DNA of 64,000 bases from Apostichopus japonicus (GCF_037975245.1 NC_092576.1:12763111-12827110), one strand, 5' to 3'; shown: positions 1 through 12,200, numbered from the stretch's first letter. A program made the numbers and translations. Notes: generated by a model from the letters alone, not told the origin.

Positions 1-827
1 GGCAACTACACACAACACACAGTAGTTCAGTGTCCAGCCCGCCATGTTTATTCTTGAAATGGAGAATCTGATGAAAAAGATTATGTCTCAATATCATAGT
101 ATACGTATTATACCGTGATGTCTCTGACAAAATGAAAGGGATAGTAATAGTAAAGGACACCTTCAGAATAGAATTTCAATATTATTATATGCATAATAGA
201 TGTGTTGCTTTTCTATCTTCAAAGCAATACACAGGTCTTTTGTCGTGATTTTACATCAGCTACCCGGTAATTGGTAGCTAGCTACATTCACACACAAACA
301 ACTGTATCATACACTCTCAATATACTCGATTCAAACATTCGCTCCCTGGCCAAGTCGCACAACCAATGCCTTAACAGTCTGACCGTATTGCCCCCTGTTG
401 GTTTTATAGAAAGATGAAGACGTCTGAACAACACCACCGAGGTCTGAAACGCTCATCTTTGTTTCAAACTAAAACATAAGAAAAAAAAAACTTCGGTGTC
501 TTATGATGCTTACATCATGTTGAAAAGCAAAACATATGTACATACTAACTATTCCCTGGGTACAACATACCTTCTGTATACAAACGAACTTTTTCATTGA
601 TCAAGAGTTAAATTTTATGATCGTGTTATCTTTCAAATAGTTGTCTTCCTGCGCCCCGTCAAACGGCACAAGTGTCTAATGCACATATCTATCTATTCAA
701 AGGTCGTATAAGCCAAGCATGAAGTGAGTTCAAAATGGTACTCCATTTCTAGCATATATACTTACTCGTCCTCGTTAATTTGTACTCGCACTCGAACTCT
801 AAGATATACAATAGTACAATATGAACA
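1..827. other. gene-free stretch, no recognised feature
   Basis: No ORF with recognisable domains, no splice-consistent exon chain and no repeat with definable ends was seen here. Only short A-runs (about 480-490) and ordinary AT-rich sequence are present. Confidence 0.5.
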
Positions 828-1010
828 GGCGCGTATCCAGGATTTTCTAATCCGGGGGGCGCGAATTACTATCTAAGCGGAGCGCCACCATCGGTTGGCG
901 CGGAGCGTACAAGAAAATTTCTGGTTTTGATACCCCCCAGATCACCGGAAATGGCACTTCTCGGGCTTGAAAATGACCAACCAGATGTACACTTTTGCCT
1001 GTGAACTAAG
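828..1010 (+). repeat. miniature-transposon fragment, AGCGCCA-hairpin family, copy a
   Basis: The left end CAGGCGCGTATCCAGG resembles the CAG(G/T)GGCGTA ends of the hAT-like elements elsewhere in the window. Inside is a family signature with a hairpin (GCGCCA, seven-base loop region, TGGCGC) followed by AAGAAAATTT. The same signature recurs near 2101-2150 and 3795-3842. I could not find the right end or a target duplication, so this is probably truncated. Confidence 0.5.
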
Positions 1011-1491
1011 TATTTCCCAAAAGTTCTTTTCCATCCATAACCTTTTTGAAGATTGTCACCAGTCGCACATCATGTTCGACCTCATTGCATGTCCTATGGA
1101 TCATTGTTTTTGTAGGTGATTCTACGTCACGGCCCACAATATCCGAAAGCCCCACTTTTCAAGGTTTTAAGCCCATTATTTGTTGAGAATTGAAAATTCA
1201 CATTTCTCGTGAATAAAATCACTTGAAAACATACTCATAATGTTGCACAAAATTCAGTCTATGGACAACCAATATAGAAAAACCTCCTTGAACCCCTAAC
1301 AGACAGGTCAAAATTGCACGATTAGAGGAAAGTATGATGAAGAATGTTGGTGAGGAAATTTTCGAAAACTCAGACACAGTTAATTTATTGGTGTAGAAAT
1401 ATTGCAACCTCTTATAATGGCTATTATAAAACTTGGTTTCGGAAATGAAAAATAGGAGATATTTCCGATATCAGGTATATCGAAACCGAAC

Positions 1492-1953
1492 ACTACACAC
1501 ACAGGCGTGGGTCCCGTAGGAGGCGGGGGCTGCAGCCCCCCCCCCCCCCACAACCAAATTTTTTCCCATTTTTTTCGGGCACCTACTGAAAGAAATATAA
1601 ATAGCAATGAATAGCTTAAAAATGATCTCCTTGGTAATTAAAATAAAGTTGTAAGTTTGGCCGACATTACTACTGTAAAATACTATGAGTTTTGACATAA
1701 ATGGATCTGTATGCTTTTTCTCCATCTACATAAGACATTTGGTTGTTTACATTAGCATCCGACGGAATACTGTGCAACTTTGACGGACCGTGCGGTACAC
1801 GATGCCATGCAATGTAATGACCGATGCTTGCTTATATGATATTGGCATCGATATGTTGAACGCGCGCTTCGCGCGCGAAAAATTTTGGCTTTTTTTCGGG
1901 CAAGTCATTACAGCCCCCAAATCCAATTGGGCTCCTACGCCTTTGACTACACA
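1492..1953. mobile_element. 446-bp hAT-like MITE with 8-bp TSD
   Basis: The element proper is 1500-1945. The left end CACAGGCGTGGG and the reverse complement of the right end CAAAGGCGTAGG form imperfect terminal inverted repeats. The flanks 1492-1499 and 1946-1953 are both ACTACACA, a perfect 8-bp duplication as made by hAT transposases. It has no coding capacity. An internal GC palindrome (cgcgcgcttcgcgcgcg) lies near 1860. Confidence 0.8.
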
Positions 1954-2046
1954 CATATACAGTTTTTGAGGCTGTTCATCCTGGAACATGTATTTCAATG
2001 CTCACTGATATGATATTATATCTGCTCTTTGCTTTACAAATTCGAA

Positions 2047-2215
2047 CAGGCGTGTAGCGAGTAATTGCCAAGGGAGGGGCGAAGCCTGTAGGCAAACTAT
2101 CTAAGCGAAGCGCCACCATGAGTTGGCGCGAAGCGTACAATAAAAATTTTGGCCGAAAATGCCACCCAGATCGCTGGAAATGACACTTCCCAGGCCTTGT
2201 AAGTTGCATCTAAGC
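2047..2215 (+). repeat. miniature-transposon fragment, AGCGCCA-hairpin family, copy b
   Basis: It begins CAGGCGTGTAGCGAG and carries the family signature (aagcgaagcgccaccat, then ttggcgcgaagcgtac) at about 2101-2140, diverged from copies a and c. No matching right end or duplication was found. The stretch from here to 2420 adds a G-run and no gene. Confidence 0.45.
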
Positions 2216-2509
2216 ATTGTCTTTTTTGAAATTACTAGCGATGTCATAAAGAAAATTTGCTCGGGGGGGGGCGGTCGACCCCTTCCCGAAATGCACACAC
2301 ACGCGTTATGATAGACCATAGTATTTATATAGATACATTAGTGAGAGAGGAAAAATGGAAACGTCAAAAATGGAATTGTCGGTGTAAGGGGTAGGGTGAG
2401 GCGCACACCCCCTCCGTAATCCTTGATCTGTCACTGGCTACCCTGTGTATATAATAGGGATCAGCGCTTTAACTATGACTGTTCCTCTTTCTCTTCCCGA
2501 GGTCTCGGC

Positions 2510-2660
2510 TATGTTCTACTCCCTCCTTTTCTCCTTTTTCTCTCTTTTTTCTTTTTCTTTTCCCTTCCTTCCTCTCCTCCTTTTCTTTTTTCCCCCTCCT
2601 TTTCCCTTTTTTCCCCTCTTTTTTTCTCTCCTCTTTTCCTTACCCGGGGGGCGCGCGCCC
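2510..2660 (+). repeat. pyrimidine tract (CTTT/CCTT-rich)
   Basis: About 140 bases are almost purely C and T on the plus strand, ending in a short GC palindrome (ggggggcgcgcgcccc). Reading frames through it are low-complexity artefacts. The sequence cctggatacgcacctg at about 2675-2690 looks like the right end of a hAT-like miniature element, complementary to the copy a left end at 828. The flanks do not match, so the two are not one element. Confidence 0.7.
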
Positions 2661-3056
2661 CCAACGCCCCCCCCCTGGATACGCACCTGATGAAGTACAC
2701 GTACCCGTGCCAAGAAGCTTGTACTCGTCCTGTTACGTACCAATGAACATTTCACTTGTATATGTAACTATAATGTTAGAATCGAACTACAAGCCATGTC
2801 AAGAAATATCAGGCGGCTAGCCAACGTCCTTTGCATGAAGAAGCAAATCAAGTTATTGAGCCTGTATTAGTTGTTAAATATTTTATTTTACACTTGAATT
2901 GATACGAATTTAAATGAAACCGTTTTGACTCTTCCATACCAATAGGTACTTAAAAATTGTAGAAAATAAACAGACACTACATATACATTATATGGTATAC
3001 CATAGATATCATACTTATTGCATTGAATTCAGTCAAATAAATAACGTATACTAGTT

Positions 3057-3222
3057 TTTTTAAAGAAAAAGTCGCCCAGAAGAGAACCAGGGCACGAAAA
3101 CCAAACTACCAAACGACTGATCCGCTCTCAGCCCCAGTCCCCTTGCATCGGGACTATGACTGTGTGATCATCGTCGGGTGTGTATCACCATTTCCATCGA
3201 AAGGGAACAGATACTACACATG
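3057..3222 (-). repeat. U2-snRNA-headed SINE-like element, copy 1 (5' part diverged)
   Basis: Read on the minus strand it starts with CATGTGTAGTATCTGTTC, matching the U2 snRNA 5' region (GUGUAGUAUCUGUUC). About 140 bases of body shared with copies at 29.4 and 55.2 kb follow, and it ends in GGGCGACTTTTTCTTTA. The GGCTAAGATC motif present in the other two copies is replaced here by TATACTAGT-type repeats, so the head is truncated or mutated. No coding capacity. Confidence 0.55.
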
Positions 3223-3751
3223 TTATACTAGTTGTATACTAGTCGTATACTAGTTGTTCCGTGCTACCAGCACATGTACAGGGCCTCTATAAAACACGCT
3301 GTATGCCATACAGAAGCACTTACCAAAGCTTCAAGGGTCAATGGTTACTTATTTAATACTGTTGAGATCAAGGGCGGCGCAAGCACTTTTAATCTGGGGG
3401 GGCACCGACATCAAAGGGCACTTTGCATAAATTCGATTGGACTGATGCAGCCATATATTTAGTACCCTTTATAACTCTTATTGTATTATCTTATTTGCGT
3501 ATACACATCACTCCATCAAGCCCCCCCCCCTCCCCCTCAGGAAAATATGCATATAGCACGGCAATATCCAATTAGCAAATTGGGAAACAAGGAACAAGTT
3601 TTCTTTTGAGACAAAATGAGGTGAAATCATGCTAGTTGCTATATATAATGTAGGAATCTTCCGAATTAGAGTTTATTTCTTGTTAATATCTTAACACATT
3701 TTTCTCATTCGAAATATCTTTGAGTTTGAATGACAGAAATTCATTAAAAGT

Positions 3752-4036
3752 CAGAGGCGTAGCCAGGATTTGCAAAGTTGTATGCACGACTATCTTAGCG
3801 GAGCGCCACCATCGGTTGGCGCGGAGCGTACAAGAAAATTTTTGGTTTTACAAACCCCTCAGATGGCCGGAAACGGCCCTTCCCGAGTGTTCATTCTGGT
3901 TCCCTGGCCTCTAATTGCTAACTTGAGACCCATCAATATTTATGTAGAAAAAGGGCACATTTTTAACCTGAGGAAAAGTGGGGGGGCACGTGCCCCCTGT
4001 TCCCCCCCCCCCCCCCCGGTTCCGCCGCCCTTGGTT
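3752..4036 (+). repeat. miniature transposon, AGCGCCA-hairpin family, copy c
   Basis: The left end CAGAGGCGTAGCCAGG, the family hairpin signature at 3795-3842, and a right end ccgcccttg give plausible hAT-like inverted ends (CAGAGGCG and CAAGGGCG). Flanking octamers do not match, so boundaries are approximate. A G-run and C-run near 3980-4018 make a strong inverted repeat. Confidence 0.55.
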
Positions 4037-4304
4037 GAGATCAGAACTAAGTTCATTCCAAACGTATTGAGCAGCGGGAAAGTTCGAAAAAATAATGTAT
4101 TCAATTGATGAAAAGAAAATGTAGATTTGTTCCACAATAAAATCAACAAGGAATTTCATTTTTTGTGGCAGGGAATCGCATTTCAGCAGTCACAATATTA
4201 GAATAATTTTATAGGAAATGTCAATATCCCCTAGTGATTAATGAGTTAGTTCATATCGATGAGAACCATCGACGTAGCTTTTGCATATTAGATACAGTTC
4301 ATAC

Positions 4305-4625
4305 AAGCCACAGACACACATCAGTACTTACCAAACAATATTGCACAACCTGTATAAGAATTAACTACGGCCTTAGACTATAGTAATACACGTTATTCCA
4401 CACAAATCTCAAACTGAAACATGAAACGAATCAATATACGACAATGGAACGCCACACATCAGTAGTCACCAATTACTAGTATAGCTTGGCCTCAGAAGAG
4501 GACAATTAACCGACACACACCAACAGTTACCAAACAATAATGCACAACACTTTGTAAGAATCAATTGCGACCCATAGACTATTGCAATACACGTTATTCC
4601 ACACAGATCTCATACTGGAAATTGG
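4305..4625. repeat. diverged ~206-bp tandem duplication
   Basis: The block containing accaaacaatattgcacaac and cacgttattccacaca near 4330-4410 recurs about 206 bases later (4525-4610) with scattered substitutions. It has no coding capacity and unknown origin. The rest of 4040-4995 has nothing recognisable. Confidence 0.6.
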
Positions 4626-4999
4626 TATAAATCAAAAGAGGAAGTTAAACAATCCAACGAAGGTATATCGAAACAAGTTTTGGAGTTTAATAACTAAAGC
4701 GATATTTTGGTCCCAACAATAGGGACAGAAAACATTATAAAGGATAACAGAATGTTTCACACTGTTAGTTGAAAACACCAACTTGTTCCCAACTCGAATA
4801 TGGGATGATTCAATGCAGCCTGCTTGAAGGGGTTTTATACCATGTCGGTCTTATATCGAGCCTTTCTCAAACTCATACGAATTGTGTATGTACTGAAATA
4901 ATGGTAATACGATGTCATTATTGGAGCTTGGTAAAAGCATTGTAGATTTAACATTACGATAACTATTACGGTACCATTGTAACATGCACGGAGTGTTAT

Positions 5000-5066
5000 G
5001 GAGTGTTAGCTCAGTGGTTAACGCCGGTGCATTCCAATCATAAGGTTCCCGGTTCGAGTCACTCCA
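5000..5066 (+). repeat. tRNA-like pol III promoter unit (tRNA pseudogene or SINE head)
   Basis: It has a perfect-looking A box (TAGCTCAGTGG, 5007-5017), a near-consensus B box (GGTTCGAGTCA, 5051-5061) and matching ends GGAGTG/CACTCC. The 3' half of the T-arm is missing, so the cloverleaf cannot fold fully and a working tRNA is unlikely. A tRNA-derived SINE head or a pseudogene is the better reading. Confidence 0.4.
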
Positions 5067-5224
5067 AAATTAATGTATGTTGTCCAGTTTCAGAGTTGTT
5101 GACAATTGATAATTCATAATCATGGACGTTAAATATGAATCTAAGAGACTCACTTCGGTCAGCTTGCGGCTTTGATATGCCAATGAGGCTTTTTCGCGAG
5201 TTCCTGCTTACAGGAGGATCTACA

Positions 5225-5302
5225 ATACATACATACATACACCCACGCACACACCCATACATACATACACCCATACATACACGCATACATACATACATTT
5301 GT
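5225..5302. repeat. CATA/CACC microsatellite
   Basis: Short tandem cataca, cccatac and cacacc units. The small ORFs through it on both strands are repeat artefacts. Confidence 0.8.
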
Positions 5303-5339
5303 TTCGCAATGTACCTTGATTTCTTAAACACAAGGAAAT

Positions 5340-7330
5340 ACTAAATGCAAGATACTCTTTCTGGATCCGCTCATGTTCTGTAAATTAATGAAATATTCGA
5401 TGCATGCGTTCAAAGAAATGCACGTAACCATATAAAATAGCAATTTCGCATAAATCACACCGATTTAGAATTTGGAATGACCTTAAAGATTTTTTTAGCT
5501 CAAGTTATTCTTTCCAACATGGCGGAAAAGGTTGAATATAAAAACAATCTGCCAATTAATAGTGCAATGCAAATCATATGATTTTGCTTATCATATTCTG
5601 TATATTAATAATCTATGATATATATCCCAAGGATCCTGATTTCCCGGATAAGAGCGTATAAGAATTACTTTTCCTTATGTCGAGGTCAAAAATGAACAAA
5701 CAGACAATATTAAAAAGCTTTCTGACACAACAGGCGGATCTGTTGATAAAATCTGAACCACTTTAAAGGACTTTAAAGGAAAACAACTTCATCAGATATC
5801 GTTTTAAGAAGTCTTGAACTGCTGTCATAAGTTTTTTGACCTTCACTTTTACCTGACTCTCACTTCTAGAATAAGAGTAAAAAAATCTAAAAAACTAACG
5901 AAAGAGATTAATCACAAATGAAAATTAGAAATATCTGTTTAGTCATAAATATGTGCGGGCAACAATTAAGATAGACGTGACAAAATAACGTTAAAAGAAA
6001 ACCATGACAAAACTAAGGGATATGGACTAGACAAACCGTCAGTTGCGTAATTTTATCACTAAAAATGTCCTTATTTATCCCGTCAGAACAAAGAATCGAG
6101 AGGTACAAGATTGTTACATATAGTTACACGACAAAAATGTAGTAGTACATTCTAACTGCATGTATAAATAATTTTAAAGTTTCACTTTAACTATAACAAA
6201 TATCACTGTTTGAAACGTACTGACGGCACTTGTCACCGTCACTGAACAAGTCTAGCTTTGAGATTGTCACTGCTCAGTATGTTTGGGAGTACAAATGTAC
6301 CATTAATATAGTTACAAGCATAGTCAAATGTATTTGTGTTTATGAGTACCTATGAAAGATGTCACTGTTTCAGTGGAGCTATATGACAAAGGTGAATTTT
6401 TTACTGCAGTTAGACGACAAATGTCACTGTTCGATGTATCTTAATATATCTGTAGATGTAATTGTATCAATGTAAAGCCATGTGTGAAAAACGTTATAAA
6501 ATCAGTGTAAGCTATTAAGGATGAAACTGCTTACGTGGGGTTGTAAATGATTTCATTACATTGTGAAAAATAGCTATGTAAACTTTCTTATTCCAGGGAA
6601 GCTTTGAAAGTGGGCGTAGATCAAGTACTGTTAATGTAAATATTGTAATGTTTCCAAATGACTAAGACAATGTTACTCTGTTTCGGTGTAGCTTTTAATA
6701 TACGGAAAATTGTAATTTTGGTATGTAGGTATGTTGAAGAGTAGTCGAGTTTATCCAAATGTGCACAAAATCCAGAAAAATGGAAGTATGCTGACATATA
6801 CTCGTATTTCATATTGTTTCAATCAGGTTAAAGAAGACACCAAAAGGGACGTTGCCTACTGTGATATGTTTCGTCACCGAACTCTTACATACTACATGAT
6901 CAATTTAATGTACAACTGGTAAGATCGTTATAAACATTTTTAAATAGATGAGAAAACACGTCTACGCTCTCGTTTCGTTACGTATGAGTTATCTTCGTTT
7001 TAATGTTCCGATACTAAATGAGCACGTTTTCATTATATATGATAGAGATCTCAGTAACTCAATTTTTCAATATATATGAAAGAAACCTCAGTAACTGAAT
7101 AACAACTCAGTTAGTCGCACTGACTGCCCTGTCATGCCTACACTTTTCTGTTATAATTATTTTTTTTCTGTTACTCCTTGTCACTTTTGGTGACCATGTA
7201 CTGAAGGAGTGGTAATTCTGTGCACATTGTCAGATCAAGAGCACTAGGTGGTGCATTCTGTCCAATCGTAACTCGTATATACATTATACGCTCTCATTGA
7301 CAGTTAAAGAAAGCCTGCAATACGCATGCA
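5340..7330. other. gene-free AT-rich stretch
   Basis: No domain-bearing ORF was seen. Between about 6060 and 6660 a loose motif (gacaaaTGTCACTGTTcga and variants) recurs several times at irregular spacing, probably an old degenerate tandem repeat. Nothing else is supported. Confidence 0.45.
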
Positions 7331-7340
7331 CACCCGCAGA

Positions 7341-7411
7341 ATCACTGTGCTGAGTGGTACAGGCTTAGGTCTGTAACAAAAAAGTCAGGGGTTTGATTCC
7401 TACCTTCGCCT
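7341..7411 (+). repeat. weak tRNA-like unit (possible SINE head)
   Basis: An A-box-like TGCTGAGTGGT near 7348 and a B-box-like GGTTTGATTCC at 7390-7400 have tRNA-like spacing. The stems do not pair convincingly. It is followed directly by the GTCT microsatellite, as SINE tails often are. Confidence 0.25.
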
Positions 7412-7431
7412 GATTATGTTTTATACGGTTA

Positions 7432-7506
7432 AATATGTCTGTCTGTCTGTCTATCCTATCGATCGATCGATCGGTCGGTCTGTCTGTCTGTCTGTCTGTC
7501 TGTCTA
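7432..7506. repeat. GTCT/GATC tetranucleotide microsatellite
   Basis: Compound tandem tract of TCTG, GATC, GGTC and TCTG tetramers. Confidence 0.9.
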
Positions 7507-7564
7507 TAATGTACATTTCTACATACGGTAGAAATGGTGCAAATAATGACAAATACAATATATC

Positions 7565-7565
7565 A

Positions 7566-7609
<44 letters not shown>

Positions 7610-7632
7610 GTATATATATATATATATATATT
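7565..7632. repeat. TA microsatellite
   Basis: Alternating TA with occasional TG. ORFs across it are artefacts. Confidence 0.9.
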
Positions 7633-7639
7633 GTCCTAA

Positions 7640-9040
7640 TATTTTTGCTCCCAGAGACAAAAGGGGAGACAATGCCAGACACAATCGCGGATACGTTGGA
7701 ATTGAAGACACTAATGAAGCATGCGTCTTCTATTCAAGATACTTGATACAATTACAGTCTTTTGCTATATTACGGTGATCGAATGCTCTGGTGGAACTTT
7801 CGCCCATTATATGTGAAACATCATGCGATGCAGTGACATGTAACTCTTAGTGGCTGAGCTTTAAAGATATAGTCGCAAAGGTCATTTAGATTATCACAGG
7901 CAACCTTTTATGTAGTTCAGTCTAAACTGTTTATAAAACTCTAGCCAATACATAAGCTATCATAATAGTTTCCATGTCCTTTTTACCTTAAGAAACCAAA
8001 GGTAGAAAAGTAAAATGAAACGTTAAAGATATAAAGATAAGAATCAGCAAACATCTTCTTCAATCTGTAATTTCAAGGCCATTGTTTTTATCTTCAATAT
8101 TGAGAAGCGCAATAAAAGGACAATCTTTCTCAACTATTTAGCAAGTCAAGTTAGCTATTAGCAATTTAGTAACACGGTTTATAGCCTACCAAGAGAACTC
8201 ATTTGAGACGAGTCGCTCGAGGGAAGTTCACCGCAAAGCAAATCAAATCAAACTCGGAGATATATGGACATTCTTATTGTGCGAAAAAGTAAGTTGGTTA
8301 TGTAATGATATTGTTGGTTGTACCATACCAAATGATATTTCCTTTTCAGTGCAAAATTCTGCCTTAGACAGTCTTGTCACTATCCGGTTCATTAAAGTAC
8401 AGTTGAAACGTTTAGAAATAATAAGGTATATGTACTATATTCGCCTCAAGCTTCCGATCATAGGATCTAGAGGGTTGTCCTTAAAGCCCATCTTGGGAAG
8501 ATTTTCTTGATAAAGTAAGTATTTCTTAAATTATATACTCATGTTTAATGTTGCTATTGGTTACTGTCGTCTCTGGTTTTGGTTGTTATGGTGATAGATA
8601 GGCTCAGGAATGTTTTCGAAAATGACAAGCTTGCATAATTTTCTCATAATCTAATCTTAATTGTTAGTAACATGGCATTACGTAAATGAAAGTGGATAGC
8701 ATTAATCAAGTAAATCAATGCGGCAGTCACGCCAGTTTTTCAACAACAAAACAAAATGCTTAGTTCTTATAGGGGACCGACAGGCGTGGCCGGATAGGGC
8801 TAACCCACAGCTTCAACCTCAACTGTGCTCCTTTTAGTCGTAAAGATAAATCATAATGCTCTGCCTTCTATCTCTACTATTTTGAGTTTTAATTATATGT
8901 TACCCTTTTCCATTGTTTGTTATCAAAGGTGCCAATTTGTTATATGTTAAAAACTGCTCTTTGTTGATCAAATTGTAATTGAAAAAGTGCCATTTTTTGT
9001 TGAAAACATTCAAGCCGCACTGAATCGGGTAGTACGAAAT
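7640..9040. other. gene-free stretch
   Basis: No recognised coding, RNA or mobile feature was seen. The sequence acaggcgtggccgg at about 8770 resembles a hAT-like MITE end but has no partner. Confidence 0.45.
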
Positions 9041-9101
9041 TTACACTGGAGGATCAATAAAGCCTACAGTTAACTTCGTGGTTATATTCATTAATTCAAA
9101 G

Positions 9102-9329
9102 TCACCTTTCGCAGCGCCCATCAAACGCCGCTCTATATCTACCTCTCGCTGTCGCACCATTTGAGCCCTCTCCCGACGCCCCTGTCTGTAACATTCCCGT
9201 CGTATGTCTGTCCCATAAAAGAGATACTGTATCGAGTACCTCATTATAATTGTCAGCAACTGTTGTTAAGATGTTGCTTAGTTTTTGTTTAGTCTCAAAT
9301 AAATTGTCGAGAAATGGTTTCACAGACAT
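9102..9329 (-). CDS. unrecognised 75-codon ORF, doubtful
   Basis: It reads from an ATG (9329) and begins MSVKPFLDNLFETKQKL, a plausible amphipathic helical start, then drifts into Gly/Arg-rich sequence before a stop. An overlapping frame (9041-9259) reads Arg-rich. I recognise no family. It lies about 2.9 kb beyond the stop codon of the minus-strand SET gene and has no clear splice partners. It could be a stray exon or chance. Confidence 0.15.
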   Translation of the reverse strand: MSVKPFLDNLFETKQKLSNILTTVADNYNEVLDTVSLLWDRHTTGMLQTGASGEGSNGATARGRYRAAFDGRCER

Positions 9330-9709
9330 CTTTCCTTTTCAGAACACATTCATTCCGACAACATAAGAATACCACTGCACAAACAAGATTTGGTGTGTAT
9401 TAACAGTTTGATGTATAGAACATTCGGAGTGGCACATATCTAGCATCTAGGAACGGGTGAGTACTTTCAGATTTATTAAAATTAATAATAATAATAAGTT
9501 CGTTCGATTTTTGTTTTCTTTTTTGGTTCATACCAGGTTGTGGAACGGACAGAAGTATCACATAGCTACGTTTATCTAGGCTCCTTCACGAATAAAGCTT
9601 TAAAACATGTTGCATTGGAATGCAAATTGAAAAAGTTACTGTAGGGTCCCAGGACAGGAAACCACGACCACGTAGTCTTCGACCATAATTAGCTTAAAGG
9701 CAACAAACC

Positions 9710-9729
9710 CCCCCCCCCCCAAAAAAAAA
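9710..9729. repeat. poly-C/poly-A homopolymer
   Basis: A C-run followed directly by an A-run. It is a likely assembly weak point. Confidence 0.8.
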
Positions 9730-9831
9730 GACCTTAGCTTGTATCTCTTTGACGGAAGTATTTTTCCTGTGCAAAACTCATTTGCAAATGTTTCAAGCTA
9801 TTTTGAAAACTATATAGTTGGATATCCACAT

Positions 9832-9912
9832 GCTTTCCACACGCTTTAATGAGTCATATGTACATATATATAATTATACACACACACACATACGCGTTTA
9901 CGGCGCCTATTG
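9832..9912. repeat. dispersed repeat shared with 22.4 kb
   Basis: gctttccacacgctttaatg and the following catatgtacatatatataa recur almost exactly at 22408-22455. Both copies then run into a CA tract and lie near a gcgcctatnggggA motif (inverted in the second copy). This is probably a short non-autonomous element flanking the gene on both sides. Confidence 0.5.
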
Positions 9913-10799
9913 GGGAAGCAAGTTGTATTAATGCAAACTGGGGACTTCTGTTCTGAGTAACTTTTGAATGATGTTTTTCACGTTTTATGACGAATACAGG
10001 CTGGCATTGCATGTTATCATATTGAGAAGGTAGAGAAGCTTTGTTTTCTTGGTTTGAACCTTTACGTGCAAAGTGGGGATAACACATTTTTTTGTGTTTG
10101 ACATGGGACTGGGGATATACATATATATCCCCAATGTAACTGCGAGGAATTAAATGATATATCCCAAGGTGACTTAGATTATTTTCCTTTGATTGAGTGA
10201 GAATGTTGAATTCCACAAAACGAGAGTACCAGTGTTCCATTGCAACATGGGAGTCTTTCATTAAAGCATCTGTCAATCATCCAAGGGAAAATGTAACAGC
10301 CAGAATGCAAAAATGCATTGTGGTTTCGATGATGTAACAGGATACTTTGGCTTTCCAAGAGATCTACGCCAGTGGTACTTGCCCAAAGGTGCCAGATTTA
10401 TAGAAACACAGACACCACTGTTGGTTAGAGTGCTATTTAAGTGCAGGAAACAGGCAAGGAGTCAGTTTATATACACATAAACCATGTCATTTCTTTCTCT
10501 TGCTATAAATCCATTACCTGTGTTTCACTGAAACATCTGAGTGAGAAAAAAGGGGTCCACATCCATATATTACATCAGATATTATTGCGTTCACATTGAG
10601 TCAAAATATGCACATAAACAAGATTCACACCTTTTTCTGAGTTTGACCCACTTTATTTTTACTTAAACAACAAAGTGAGCATATAACAAAACAGCAACTT
10701 TCAGTAAAGACAAATGCATGAATTTATGTATAACAAAAACAAAACCACTTGAAAGTAAAAACATAAGGTGTAGAAAGATGATTTCTATTTTGTCACATA

Positions 10800-12200
10800 C
10801 TGTCACTTACACTTCAGCAGCAGCATATCACATGACATATCACCTGATGACAAAGTTGTTCTCTGTTGAGTGAACTCAATATTATTGTCACCATTCAATA
10901 AGTAACCGAACATGGGTGTACTTTCATAAACTGCCAACGGTGACAGACGTATTGAAAAAGTAAAAATACCTGAAAAAAGGCATATACCACATTTTAAGCT
11001 TACTTGAGTGAACTTGTTAAAAGCTCAAAGGCCATTGAGCGATTTTAAGTGACAACAAACAAACAAACAAAAAAGGAACACGATTTCTTCCTTGCAGTGT
11101 AAAGTATCTTGCTGATCTCCATAAACACTAATTAACTCTCACTAACTACATCAGTCACTTTTGTACATTTGAGCAGATATTATGTCTGGTGTACAGGAAA
11201 AAGCATGTATGGACAGAACAAAAAAAGAAAACAAAATTTAAAGCTGAAGGCATAATAAGTAAACGTTTCCCTTTCAACAAGAATAAAACTACTTCAAACA
11301 ACAAACAGAAAAAGTTCATATCAATATTGGCAAGTCATTTTTGCTTGGGCAACCTATCACATGACATATCACCTAACAAACAATTGTTTTCTGTTCAGTG
11401 AATGCTTTGCTCAATATGAGGAGCTTCAGGTATATGCCACTATGAACAGCGAAACCTGCCAACTTGTTCCACACCAATTATTAACTAAGTGACTTTCTAC
11501 GTAATCTGCCAAGGCAGTTTTCAATAAGTAAGTAATCCTTCTGTAGCAATACCTTAACATTAACAATACAGTTTGTTAAGCTTACTTCAGTGAACTTGTT
11601 AAACACTCAAAGGCCATTGAACAGTTTTAAATGACATCAAACAAACAAAAATAGGCAACAAAATTTCTTCCTTGCAGGTAGGTTAAAGTCCAGAAGGACC
11701 TTGCTAAAATTAAAACAAACTCCTTAACTTCTACAAAACACTTCCGTCATTTTTATTACTTCTGGTTTACAAGAAAAAAGCATAAGCTGAGGGAACATAT
11801 TAGAAAGCAACAAAATTTAAACCCGAAGGAAAATTAAGTAAAAGTTTACATCTGAACAAGAATTAAACTACTTCAAACAAAAACAGAAGGTCACAGAGAA
11901 GTTGATGTCAGTACAAGTCATGTATCCCTGGGCAAACTATCATGTGAAACAAGTGACAATTAATAGTTTTTGTTCAGTGGATCCATTGCTCAATAGAAGG
12001 AGCCTCGGGTTCATTCAACTACCAGTGAAATTCAGTTACTAATCATACATGGGTGAGGTTGGTGCCTAAAGTTTCAAAATGTAAGTAATCTTTCGGTAAC
12101 AATGATTAAAAATGAGAAATACCCCTCTTAAGCGTATTTCGGTGAACTTGTGTCCAAAACTCTCGCGTCAAATTCACTGATAAAAGCTTCTTTACAGGTT
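10800..12200. repeat. ~580-bp tandem repeat, about 2.4 copies, 3' of the SET gene
   Basis: Several landmarks recur in order. tatcacatgacatatcacct occurs near 10828 and 11357, with a diverged version near 11938. gtgaacttgttaaa occurs near 11009 and 11590, with a diverged version near 12139. A block with gaataaaactacttcaaac occurs near 11281, with a variant near 11859. Spacing is about 550-583 bases. It sits just downstream of the stop codon at 12236, so it may be 3' UTR or downstream DNA. Plus-strand ORFs inside are artefacts. Confidence 0.65.

Noticed and set aside
828-2690. A single element running from the CAGGCGCGTATCCAGG end to the inverted end near 2690
   Set aside because: The flanking octamers differ, and an intact MITE with its own duplication lies between. 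These are more likely separate truncated copies.
2423-2755. Overlapping ORFs rich in Phe/Leu/Ser or Lys/Glu/Gly
   Set aside because: Low-complexity translation of a pyrimidine tract.
9854-10276. 140-codon minus-strand ORF
   Set aside because: No recognisable family. Its C-terminus is translated from a CA/TA microsatellite, and there are no splice partners.
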